Source: JAMXLO01 sp963794185
GTDB taxonomy: Bacteria > Pseudomonadota > Alphaproteobacteria > Acetobacterales > Acetobacteraceae
Direction of reading: 5' to 3'
DNA length: 64,000 nucleotides
Assembly (NCBI GenBank): GCA_963794185.1
Contig: CAWCDM010000016.1
Span: 1-64,000, forward strand
Shown here piece after piece: positions 39,989-47,387 of the stretch; the first letter of the stretch is position 1; every line of letters begins with the position of its first letter. The translations under genes were made by a program, and so were the position numbers. The notes under the pieces were generated by a model. The model did not search any database, was not told where the DNA came from, and saw nothing but the letters and a program-made list of their open reading frames with translations.

Positions 39989-41695
39989 ATGCCGTCCTAT
40001 CCCGATCACCCGAACGCTGATCTGCTGGAGCGCATCCCGCTCGATGCCGCCGTCGTGCTGGATGTCGGCTGCGGCGCTGGCTCGCTGGGCGCCGCCTATC
40101 GCCGGCTTAATCCTCGCGCCCGCCTGCTCGGCATCGATATGGACCCGGCGGCCGCAGAGGTTGCGGCGCGGCGACTGGATGAAGTTGCCGTGGTCGACGT
40201 CGAATACGATCCGCTGCCCTTCGAGCTCGACCGTCCGATCGACTGCATCATCTACGGCGACGTGCTGGAACACCTACGCGACCCGTGGTCGGTGCTCCGC
40301 CACCACATCGCAGCGCTGAGCGACGAGGGCACCATCCTGATCTGCGTTCCGAACCTGGAGCATTGGAGCTTCGCCGACCGGCTGCTGCGCGGCACATGGG
40401 ATTATGAGCCATCCGGCCTGCTGGACGACACGCATCTGCGCTGGTTCAGCCTCGAGACGATGCGCAAGGGATTGCTGTCGCTTGGCCTCACGCTGTGCGA
40501 CGTGCACCCGCGGGTGTTCGATGCCGCAGCCGCGGAGGCGTTCACCACGAGGATCGCACCGGCACTGACCGCGCTCGGCGTCGACCCGCAGGCCTATGTC
40601 CAGCGCGCCACGCCGCTGCAGTTTGTCTGGCGCGTGCGAAAGTACCCGCACGAGCTGCTGACGGTGGCCGCCAACATGCTCCCGCCGGTGGGCGGCGTCT
40701 CGCATGTCCGCGTGGTCTATCCGCTGCAGGCGCTGAACAGCGATCCCACGGTCGTCACCCGTATCGTCACGAACCGGGAAGTCGTGCAGGGCAGCGGCGA
40801 CGCTCCACGGATCTTCGTGCTGCACCGCCCGGGATTGAGCGGCGAGCAAGGCGCCGCGGTCATTCGCGGTCTGCTGTCGGACGGCTGGCTGATCGTGACC
40901 GAGTTCGACGACCATCCGGATCATTTCGGTATGCTGCACGCAGAAGATCAGTTCGCGTTCCGCGGCGTGCATGCGGTGCAGACCAGCACGCCGACACTCG
41001 GCGCGATCCTGCGCACCCTCAATCCCGAAGTGGCGGTGTTCCCCAATGCCGTGCGCTCGCTGCCGGACGTGCGGAACTTCCTCGACCCCAAGGTGCTGAC
41101 CGTGTTCTTCGGCGCGCTGAACCGCGAACAGGACTGGGCGCCGCTGATGCCGGCGTTGAATGCTGTGGCGGAGAAGGCCGGCGAGCGCCTGCGCTTCTGC
41201 GTTGTGCACGATCAGGCGTTCTTCGATGCCTTGCGTACGCCGCATAAGATGTTCACGCCGACCTGCGACTACGACACCTATATGGCGCTGCTCGGCAGGT
41301 GCGAGATCTCCTTCATGCCGCTCGGCGACACGCCGTTCAATCGCGCCAAGTCGGACCTCAAGTTCATCGAGGCCGGGGCCTGCCGCGCGGCGGCGCTGGC
41401 GAGCCATGTCGTCTATGCCGACAGCATCGAGGACGGCCACACCGGATTGCTGTTCCACAACGCGGACGAGCTGCGCGAGCGGCTCCTGCGTCTTGTGGCG
41501 ATGCCGGAGCTGGCGCGAGGCCTCGGCAATGCGGCGCGCAGCTACGTCGCCGGCGAGCGCATGCTGGCCTATCAGGTGGCGCAGCGGATCGCCTGGTATC
41601 GCTCCCTGTGGGCACGGCGCGTCGAGCTGACCAACGCACTGCACGCGCGCATGACGAAGCTGCCGCAGATCGCCGATTCCACCGCGCAGTCCTGA
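39989..41695 (+). CDS. Methyltransferase-glycosyltransferase fusion protein
   Basis: A 568-residue two-domain protein from ATG 39989. Residues 1-240 are a SAM methyltransferase: LDAAVVLDVGCGAGSLGAAY, RLLGIDMDPAAAEVAARRLD, IDCIIYGDVLEHLRDPWSVL and ILICVPNLEHW. After about 260 a GT4-like part begins (HVRVVYPLQALNSDPTVVTR, VQTSTPTLGAILRTLNPEVA, VFPNAVRSLPDVRNF, LTVFFGALNREQDWAPLMPA, KSDLKFIEAGACRAAALASH). Such fusions occur in O-antigen and capsule loci where a sugar is methylated and transferred. The end of a glycan run led by ugd. Confidence 0.85.
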   Translation: MPSYPDHPNADLLERIPLDAAVVLDVGCGAGSLGAAYRRLNPRARLLGIDMDPAAAEVAARRLDEVAVVDVEYDPLPFELDRPIDCIIYGDVLEHLRDPWSVLRHHIAALSDEGTILICVPNLEHWSFADRLLRGTWDYEPSGLLDDTHLRWFSLETMRKGLLSLGLTLCDVHPRVFDAAAAEAFTTRIAPALTALGVDPQAYVQRATPLQFVWRVRKYPHELLTVAANMLPPVGGVSHVRVVYPLQALNSDPTVVTRIVTNREVVQGSGDAPRIFVLHRPGLSGEQGAAVIRGLLSDGWLIVTEFDDHPDHFGMLHAEDQFAFRGVHAVQTSTPTLGAILRTLNPEVAVFPNAVRSLPDVRNFLDPKVLTVFFGALNREQDWAPLMPALNAVAEKAGERLRFCVVHDQAFFDALRTPHKMFTPTCDYDTYMALLGRCEISFMPLGDTPFNRAKSDLKFIEAGACRAAALASHVVYADSIEDGHTGLLFHNADELRERLLRLVAMPELARGLGNAARSYVAGERMLAYQVAQRIAWYRSLWARRVELTNALHARMTKLPQIADSTAQS

Positions 41696-41731
41696 GGCTG
41701 GTTCAGGGGTGTCGCTGCCTTATCACGCCCA

Positions 41732-42811
41732 TCAGCCAAACCGCACGCAGCTGATCGGCGGCAGGTGGCCGGCCACCAGCGCCCAGCTGTCGCCGGCGTT
41801 TTCCGACACCCACAGGTGCCCCGTCGTCGAGCCCATGGCGAGGCAACTGCCGGTCTCGTCGACGGCAAGTCCGTGGCGATGAACGAGATCGTAGGCATGG
41901 CTTTGTGGCAGTCCGTCCGACAGCACATCGAACGAATGGGCGCCATCACGCGTGCGTGCGACCACCACTTTTGAATCGACCGGAATGCGGCATTCGTCCT
42001 TGACGCCCGGAACGAACCACGCGGTGTCCGGATCCGTTGGATGCACGGCCACAGCGAAGCCGAACTTCGCCGGACGGATCGTGGTGACCTCCTGCCAGGA
42101 ACGCGCGCCGTCGGTCGAACGGAACACGCCGTTGTGGTGCTGCACCCACATCGCGTCCGGTGCGGCCGGGCATTGCACCAGCCGATGCACGTCCTGCACT
42201 TCCGGGGCGCGGTTGCGCGGCGGCGGGTAGTATTCGGCGTACATGCCCTCGGCTGAGGCACGCCAGTTCGTGCCGCCGTCTTCGGTCACCCAGACACCGC
42301 CGGTGGACACGCCGACCGTGACATGCCCGGAATTGCGGGGGTCGACGCAGATCGAGGCGACACCAGCCTGATCGAAGCCGCCGCCCATCCACTCCTTGCG
42401 CTCCGGCAGGTTCCACAGCGGCTCGTTCAGCGACCATGACTCCCCGTGATCCTGCGAAAGAAACAGCGCGCCGGGGATCGTTCCGCACCACACCCAACCA
42501 GGCTGGTCGGCGCCGCCCGTCTCCAGGCAGAACAGGTACGACACGCTCGGTCCATCCGCTTCGCGTTCGCTCTTGGGGAAGGCGGGCGCAGGCATTTCCT
42601 GCCAGGTCCTGCCTTCGTCATGCGAGCGCTGCAGCTTCACGCCGAAATGGCCGAGCGCCTGTGCGGCGTACCACGTGCCGTCGCGCGGATCGGGCAGCAG
42701 CATGGAAATCGGGTCACCGAGAAAGCCGGTTCCCGCGATCGACCACATGCCGCGCATCCGGCACAGCTCAAACAAACCCTTCCTGGTGCCGATCAGCAGC
42801 CGGTCGCTCAT
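41732..42811 (-). CDS. Sialidase/BNR-like beta-propeller protein
   Basis: A 359-residue protein with repeated Asp-box-like units: RSHDEGRTWQEMPA, LSQDHGESWSLNEP, VTEDGGTNWRASAE, RSTDGARSWQEVTT, RTRDGAHSFDVLSD and VSENAGDSWALVAG. These S/T-x-D-x-G-x-T-W blocks mark BNR beta-propellers of the exo-alpha-sialidase superfamily. No signal peptide is present, so it is cytoplasmic and unlikely to be a secreted sialidase. It is immediately downstream of a MoaD/ThiS-like gene, a pairing I associate with many proteobacterial genomes but with no known function. Its ribosome-binding region is duplicated. Confidence 0.85.
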   Translation of the reverse strand: MSDRLLIGTRKGLFELCRMRGMWSIAGTGFLGDPISMLLPDPRDGTWYAAQALGHFGVKLQRSHDEGRTWQEMPAPAFPKSEREADGPSVSYLFCLETGGADQPGWVWCGTIPGALFLSQDHGESWSLNEPLWNLPERKEWMGGGFDQAGVASICVDPRNSGHVTVGVSTGGVWVTEDGGTNWRASAEGMYAEYYPPPRNRAPEVQDVHRLVQCPAAPDAMWVQHHNGVFRSTDGARSWQEVTTIRPAKFGFAVAVHPTDPDTAWFVPGVKDECRIPVDSKVVVARTRDGAHSFDVLSDGLPQSHAYDLVHRHGLAVDETGSCLAMGSTTGHLWVSENAGDSWALVAGHLPPISCVRFG

Positions 42812-42815
42812 TGCA

Positions 42816-42842
42816 TTGCTCCTTTGGGCTTTGCTCCTTTGG
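42816..42842 (-). promoter_or_regulatory. Duplicated Shine-Dalgarno segment before the beta-propeller gene
   Basis: On the minus strand ccaaaggagcaa occurs twice (42842-42831 and 42827-42816), both containing AGGAG. The nearer copy lies seven bases before the ATG at 42811. The duplication fills almost the whole 32-base gap to the MoaD-like stop. Confidence 0.8.
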
Positions 42843-42843
42843 C

Positions 42844-43113
42844 CTACCCGCCCGACAGCGCCTGGAACACGAAGACCTCGTCGTCGTCGCCGACCGCATC
42901 GCTGAGACGTTCACGATCGGCGATGCGGTCCCCGTTGAGATAAATGGCCACGTGCGTGCGCACCCGGTCCTGATCGTCCAGGACGTAGGACCGCAGTCGC
43001 GGATGCGCGGCGAACACATGGTCCAGGACGGCGCGCACGTTTGGCCCGGGTGCCGCCTGGACGGGACAGATCAGATGCCGTTGCAGATTGGCCGTGAATG
43101 CGACGCGCGCCAT
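42844..43113 (-). CDS. MoaD/ThiS family ubiquitin-like protein
   Basis: An 89-residue beta-grasp protein: MARVAFTANLQRHLICP, ILDHVFAAHPRLRSYVLDDQ-type helix and turn, YLNGDRIADRERLSDAV and the end DEVFVFQALSGG. The C-terminal Gly-Gly is the hallmark of sulfur carriers and ubiquitin-like proteins that are adenylated by an E1-like enzyme. No moaE, thiG or E1-like gene is nearby; it is instead paired with the BNR propeller and a DUF427 gene. It may carry sulfur to an unknown acceptor or be conjugated. Confidence 0.87.
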   Translation of the reverse strand: MARVAFTANLQRHLICPVQAAPGPNVRAVLDHVFAAHPRLRSYVLDDQDRVRTHVAIYLNGDRIADRERLSDAVGDDDEVFVFQALSGG

Positions 43114-43166
43114 GAAGCTATCTCCGCGCCAAGCCCAACGTCATGACACGCGTGCGCCACACAAGT

Positions 43167-43448
43167 TCAGACGACCTTCACGTCTTCCCAGAACCCGAAG
43201 CGTCCACCGACCTGCTGCATCGACGGTCGCGGCGATTCGTAGGACCAGGCGGCACGCGCGTGGCGGACGCCATCGACCACAACGTCGTAGAACTGCACGC
43301 CGTGCGGGCATTCGAGATCATGCTCGGTCTTGTTCGTCTTCTCGAGCCATTCCATCCGCACCGCGGATCTTGGAAAGTACTGGTAGCCGCCGGTTTCGAC
43401 GATATCATCGCTGCTGGCGACCTCGTGGCCGTTCAGGACTGCCTTCAT
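43167..43448 (-). CDS. DUF427 domain protein
   Basis: A 93-residue protein, MKAVLNGHEVASSDDIVETG, YQYFPRSAVRMEWLEKTNKT, CPHGVQFYDVVVDGVRHARA and AWSYESPRPSMQQVGGRFGF. This is the DUF427 pattern (NG..(V)A.S......EG..YFP......L..S...T.CP..G.A.YY.V..(G)......AW.Y..P), a small beta fold without assigned activity. It precedes the MoaD-like gene on the same strand by 53 bases, and the three genes probably form an operon. Good start with GGAGG-like sequence upstream. Confidence 0.88.
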   Translation of the reverse strand: MKAVLNGHEVASSDDIVETGGYQYFPRSAVRMEWLEKTNKTEHDLECPHGVQFYDVVVDGVRHARAAWSYESPRPSMQQVGGRFGFWEDVKVV

Positions 43449-43515
43449 TGCTCGGAGCCTCCTGGAATTAGACGACGGAAAAGGTATGACGACGCGCCGC
43501 TCGTCGCAACACGCC

Positions 43516-43929
43516 TCAGGCCGGAACGATGACCATCCAGGTCGCGCCGAAGCGGTCGGCGACCATGCCGAAGCGCGAGGCGAAGAACGTCTTGCTCAAC
43601 GGCATCTGCACCTGTCCGCCATCGCCCAGCGCAGCAAACAGCCGCTCGGCCTCGGCATCGTTGGGCGCATCGAGCGACAGCGCAAATCCCTGGAAAGCCA
43701 TTTGACCCGTGCATCGTCCATCGGACATCAGCACCGTCGCATCGCCGATCCGCAGGCTCGCATGCATGACCTTGTTCTCGGTACCGGGCGTGACCATGCC
43801 GGCCTGAGCGGGTTCGGGGCAGTCCTTGAACCGCATAAGCATCGTCACCTCGGCGCCGAGCGCACCGCGGTAGAACTCGATCGCCTCCTCGCAGCGACCA
43901 TCGAAGAACAGATAGGGCTGGACCTGCAT
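43516..43929 (-). CDS. VOC / PhnB-like protein
   Basis: A 137-residue glyoxalase-fold protein: MQVQPYLFFDGRCEEAIEFY, GALGAEVTMLMRFKDCPEP, VMHASLRIGDATVLMSDGRC and FGMVADRFGATWMVIVPA. This is the PhnB / 3-demethylubiquinone methyltransferase-like subgroup, small proteins often beside TetR or YciI genes. GGAGGAG precedes the ATG. It is divergent from a TetR gene with two operator-like palindromes between, so it is likely repressed by it. The chemical function is unknown. Confidence 0.88.
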   Translation of the reverse strand: MQVQPYLFFDGRCEEAIEFYRGALGAEVTMLMRFKDCPEPAQAGMVTPGTENKVMHASLRIGDATVLMSDGRCTGQMAFQGFALSLDAPNDAEAERLFAALGDGGQVQMPLSKTFFASRFGMVADRFGATWMVIVPA

Positions 43930-43963
43930 ATTGGCTCCTCCTCAGCCTTTGTTGCGCACTTCC

Positions 43964-44018
43964 GGTGTAATGTATACACCGTCCACAAGACGATAGCAAA
44001 ACCGATGGACAGTGTCCA
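43964..44018. promoter_or_regulatory. Two palindromic operator candidates between VOC and tetR
   Basis: ggtgta-atgta-tacacc at 43964-43980 and tggaca-g-tgtcca at 44006-44018 are perfect six-base-arm palindromes in the 104-base gap between divergent starts. This layout is typical for TetR autoregulation plus control of the divergent gene. Confidence 0.65.
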
Positions 44019-44033
44019 CATGCACACGGAACT

Positions 44034-44681
44034 ATGATCGCGCGCGCGGCGACCCGCACACGCGGGCGCAGCACCTACCGGCATGGCGATCTGCGGCGGG
44101 TGCTGCTGGACGCGGGCATCGAGCTTGCGCGCAACGGCGGGCCCGATGCGGTGGTGCTGCGCGAGGCCACGCGGCGTGCAGGGGTGGTTCCAAATGCGGC
44201 GTACCGGCACTTCGCCAGCCGCGATGCCCTGCTGCAGGCGGTCCGGGCGGCGGCGCTGTCGGCATTGGCCGTCGCCATGGAGGCCGAGCTGACCAGGCTG
44301 CGCCGCGGCCGAAGTTCCGCCGACTTCGCGCGCGCCAGCCTGCGCGCGATCGGCACCGCGTACCTGCGGTTTGCCCAGACCCAGCCTGGGCTGTTTCACA
44401 CGGCATTCTCGGTTCCCGGCAATCCGGAGACCGCGGCCGACCCGTCCACCGCCGGCAAGAGCGGCCTCGATCCGTTCCAGTTGTTGGGCGCGGCGCTGGA
44501 CAAACTGGTGGACGCCGGCGCGCTGCCGCCCGAGCGTCGTTCCGGCGCGGAGTATCTGGCCTGGTCCGCCGTGCATGGCCTCGCCATGCTCGTCCTCGAT
44601 GGCCCGCTGCGGCGATTGACGCGTGCCCAGACGCGCGACATCGGGCAACGCCTGCTGGACATGGTCGAGAAGGGGCTGTAG
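44034..44681 (+). CDS. TetR family transcriptional regulator
   Basis: A 215-residue repressor. The N-terminal HTH reads STYRHGDLRRVLLDAGIELA, VLREATRRAGVVPNAAYRHF and ASRDALLQAVRAAALSAL, the classic TetR helix 1-4 pattern with A.YRHF. The C-terminal ligand domain (TetR_C / WHG-like type: AYLRFAQTQPGLFHTAFS, EYLAWSAVHGLAMLVLDGPL) is the group that often governs small detoxification genes. The target is probably its own gene and the divergent VOC gene through the two palindromes. The ligand is unknown. Confidence 0.9.
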   Translation: MIARAATRTRGRSTYRHGDLRRVLLDAGIELARNGGPDAVVLREATRRAGVVPNAAYRHFASRDALLQAVRAAALSALAVAMEAELTRLRRGRSSADFARASLRAIGTAYLRFAQTQPGLFHTAFSVPGNPETAADPSTAGKSGLDPFQLLGAALDKLVDAGALPPERRSGAEYLAWSAVHGLAMLVLDGPLRRLTRAQTRDIGQRLLDMVEKGL

Positions 44682-44738
44682 CGCCGGTGCGGCTTCGCGG
44701 ATCAGGTCGGTTGCTCCCAACGCCGACACGCCGTGGCC

Positions 44739-45164
44739 TTATTGCTTTGCGGCGATCTGGGCACGCAGGCGCTCTTCCTGCTCCCTGAGTTCGGGCGTCA
44801 TCTCGGCCCCGAAATCCTCCGCCTCGAAGAGCTGGCGAATTTCGACTTCGCAGTCTTCGCCGTGCGGATTGGGACAGCGCTTGACCCACTCGATCGCCTC
44901 GTCCCTGGACTTCACCTGCCACAGCCAGAACCCGGCAACGAGATCCTTCGCGTCGGCGAAGGGACCGTCGATCACCGTCCGCTCGTTGCCGGAGAACCTG
45001 ACGCGCGCACCCTTCGAGCTCGGCTGCAGCCCCTCGCCCGCGAGCATGACGCCGGCCTTCACCAGCTCCTCATTGAACCTGCCCATTTCGGTCATCAGTT
45101 CCGTGCTCGGGCGCACGCCGGCTTCGCTGTTCCTGCTGGCCTTTACAATGATCATGAATCGCAT
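44739..45164 (-). CDS. YciI family (DGPF) protein
   Basis: A 141-residue protein, MRFMIIVKASRNSEAGVRPS, MGRFNEELVKAGVMLAGEGL, QPSSKGARVRFSGNERTV, IDGPFADAKDLVAGFWLWQV. The IDGPF motif names the DGPF/YCII-related family, a dimeric ferredoxin-like fold. The start at 45164 is set by homology. Members often sit beside ECF sigma factors with a C-terminal TPR-like extension, and here the ECF gene lies 129 bases upstream on the same strand. Proposed to be the effector or accessory of that sigma factor; activity unknown. Confidence 0.9.
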   Translation of the reverse strand: MRFMIIVKASRNSEAGVRPSTELMTEMGRFNEELVKAGVMLAGEGLQPSSKGARVRFSGNERTVIDGPFADAKDLVAGFWLWQVKSRDEAIEWVKRCPNPHGEDCEVEIRQLFEAEDFGAEMTPELREQEERLRAQIAAKQ

Positions 45165-45293
45165 CGTTGGGTCTCCTCGCGGTTTCGGGTTCCTCGACCG
45201 GCCATCTGGTCTGTATCCCAAGGACTAACGGACCCACGACAGTCCGACATGGTCGACGATTATGTGAACGCGATTTGCCGTCCCGCGTTGCAA

Positions 45294-46547
45294 TCACGCG
45301 GGGCGGCTGTCCTTGATGAGCCGATCGAGATGCAGTCGGATGTGCGCGGCCTCCGCCGGCGTATGCGCGAGCGCGATGGCCCGGTCGAAGGCAGCGCGGG
45401 CCTCCTCGGCGCGGCCCATCTGCATCAGCAGCGCACCCCGCACGCCGAAGTAGTGAAAATAGCCGGCGAGCGGCACGGCAAGCGGCTCGATCATTGCAAG
45501 TGCCGCCGCGGGACCATGCAGCCTGGCAACCGCAACGGCCCGGTTCAGCGTCACGACCGGTGACGGCTGCAAGACTTCCAACATGGCATACAGCTGGTCG
45601 ATCTCGCCCCAGTCGGTCTCCGCGAACCGGGCCGCGCGCGCATGAATTCCGGCAATGGCCCCCTGCACCTGATAGGGCCCGGGACGTCTGTGGCGGAGCG
45701 CTTTCTCCAGCAGCGCCAGACCCTCGGCGATCATCTCGCGATGCCAGAGGCCGCGGTCCTGATCCTCCAGCAACACGATCTCGCCGTCCGCATCCAGCCG
45801 CGCCGGCGCCCGTGCATGCTGCAGGAGAAGCAGCGCTGTCAGGCCCATGATCTCGGGTTCAGCGGGAAACAGTCGAAGCAGCAGACGGGTGAGCCGGATC
45901 GCCTCCTCGCACAGCGGGAGACGAATGTGCGCGGTTCCGCCGCTTGCCGAATAGCCCTCGTTGAACACCAGATAGATCATGGCTGCGACGGCCGCGAGCC
46001 TATCCGCCCGCTCGATCGCGCCGGGAGTTTCGTAGGGAACCCGTGCCTCCGCGATGCGGCGTTTCGCCCGTGTGATGCGCTGCTCCATGGCGCTCTCGCC
46101 GATCAGGAACGCGCGCGCGATCTCCTTGACGGACAGGCCGGAGACGATGCGCAGCGCAAGCGCGATCTGCTGGGTGGCCGGAACGTCGGGATGGCAGCAA
46201 ATGAACAGCAGCCGCAGCATGTCATCACGATAGCGCGAGCTGTCCAATCGCTCCGAAAGGTCCGCCTCGGCATCGTCCAGGTCCGAGATTACCTCTTCGG
46301 GCGGTAGCGGCTCGCTATGTTTGCGACGCCGCACATCGTCGAGCGCGGCGTTGCGCCCGACGAGAATAAGCCACGCGGCGGGATCGCGCGGCGGGCCATT
46401 GACCGGCCAGTTCCTCAGCGCCCGCAGGCACGCTTCCTGGAAGGCCTCCTCGGCCTGATCGAGGTCGCGGAAATAGCGGAGCAGCGCACCGATCGCCTGC
46501 GGCCGAGCGGCTCTCAGCGCGGCATCGATCCAGCCAAAATCGGTCAC
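45294..46547 (-). CDS. ECF RNA polymerase sigma factor with C-terminal TPR-like extension (YciI-linked type)
   Basis: About 417 residues from GTG 46547. Sigma region 2 is AIGALLRYFRDLDQAEEAFQ and ACLRALRNWPVNGPPRDPAA with WLILVGRNAALDDVRRRK; region 4 is ALALRIVSGLSVKEIARAFL and IGESAMEQRITRAKRRIAEA. The long extension (YLVFNEGYSASGGTAHIRLP, IAGIHARAARFAETDWGEID, LNRAVAVARLHGPAAALAMI) is the TPR-like tail of the ECF42-type sigma factors, which lack a classic anti-sigma factor and pair with DGPF proteins. GTGA overlap with the upstream YciI gene couples the two. Confidence 0.92.
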   Translation of the reverse strand: MTDFGWIDAALRAARPQAIGALLRYFRDLDQAEEAFQEACLRALRNWPVNGPPRDPAAWLILVGRNAALDDVRRRKHSEPLPPEEVISDLDDAEADLSERLDSSRYRDDMLRLLFICCHPDVPATQQIALALRIVSGLSVKEIARAFLIGESAMEQRITRAKRRIAEARVPYETPGAIERADRLAAVAAMIYLVFNEGYSASGGTAHIRLPLCEEAIRLTRLLLRLFPAEPEIMGLTALLLLQHARAPARLDADGEIVLLEDQDRGLWHREMIAEGLALLEKALRHRRPGPYQVQGAIAGIHARAARFAETDWGEIDQLYAMLEVLQPSPVVTLNRAVAVARLHGPAAALAMIEPLAVPLAGYFHYFGVRGALLMQMGRAEEARAAFDRAIALAHTPAEAAHIRLHLDRLIKDSRPA

Positions 46548-46909
46548 GTCCAGGCGGCTCCCGGTTCGAACAGGCGGAGTGGACGAATCTCGAGGGCGCC
46601 CGATTCGCCCTGTCCCATTCGGCGTGCCGCCTCGATGGCCGCTTCGAGCGTCGCGCAATCCACGACGTAGAAGCCAAGCAGCTGCTCCTTGGTTTCGGCG
46701 AAAGGGCCATCGATGACGAACGGTTCACTGCCCGACCGGACGGTGACCGCCGCGGTCGTCGGCATGAGCCGAGCCACCGGACCGAGCCTTCCTTCTGCCG
46801 CCAGCCCGCGCATCACCACTGCGCGTTTGGCGAGGACCGCATCGTCTTCTTCCTTCGTCCAGGAACTGACCACTTCTTCGTCATGGTAGCAAAGGATCGC
46901 GTAGAGCAT
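46544..46909 (-). CDS. YciI family (DGPF) protein
   Basis: A 121-residue DGPF/YCII-related protein: MLYAILCYHDEEVVSSWTKE, VVMRGLAAEGRLGPVARLMP, FVIDGPFAETKEQLLGFYVV, DCATLEAAIEAARRM. Its stop codon lies within the GTGA start of the ECF sigma gene, so translation is coupled. With the second family member beyond the sigma gene, it makes a YciI-sigma-YciI set on one strand. Likely accessory to the sigma factor; no enzyme activity is established for this family beyond isolated reports. Confidence 0.92.
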   Translation of the reverse strand: MLYAILCYHDEEVVSSWTKEEDDAVLAKRAVVMRGLAAEGRLGPVARLMPTTAAVTVRSGSEPFVIDGPFAETKEQLLGFYVVDCATLEAAIEAARRMGQGESGALEIRPLRLFEPGAAWT

Positions 46910-47387
46910 ATGGCCTCCTTCGGCATCGCCGTCCCTCAGGACGAATGAGTATGCCGCATCCCGACATGGACGCTGAAAAATGCCCCGAGTGCGCCGACAC
47001 TGGCTGAGGACAGCCCGATCCTACCGGCGAAGTGGGCGAGGCCCAGCACGATACGATCGTCGCGATACAACCTCCGGATGTATCGCCGATGGCAATGAGT
47101 TCCAATGGGCGGGGCGGAGCAACCGATCCAACACATGCATTCTCATGCGTTCCCGGCCAAATACTTGCCACGCGCGCGCCATGTCGCTGATTCGGTCATG
47201 ACGATGCACTTGCCCGGTTACGATGATGTGCTGTAGAGGGCTGAAGAACTTGCCGCCTTTCGACGAGAATGCCGGATCTCCGGACATGACCATCTTGCCA
47301 ACGCTCGTCACTTTGTTCGCGGTCGCCCTCTCCACCGAACGCAATGAACGCGAAGATGACCGTGTCACAGATGACCGAGAAGCGCCG
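46910..47387. other. Unassigned stretch between YciI and a glycosyltransferase
   Basis: No gene is recognised. The minus strand has short frames with some protein-like text (FGRERMRMHVLDRLLRPAHW; RRLYRDDRIVLGLAHFAGRI), but they lie in different frames and match no family I know. The plus-strand glycosyltransferase frame is open from 47223, without homology before about 47510. This may be a decayed gene. Confidence 0.4.

Noticed and set aside
47223..47387. Extension of the second GT2 gene to an ATG at 47223
   Set aside because: The added residues match nothing in GT2 proteins, and the first beta strand begins only at about 47530.
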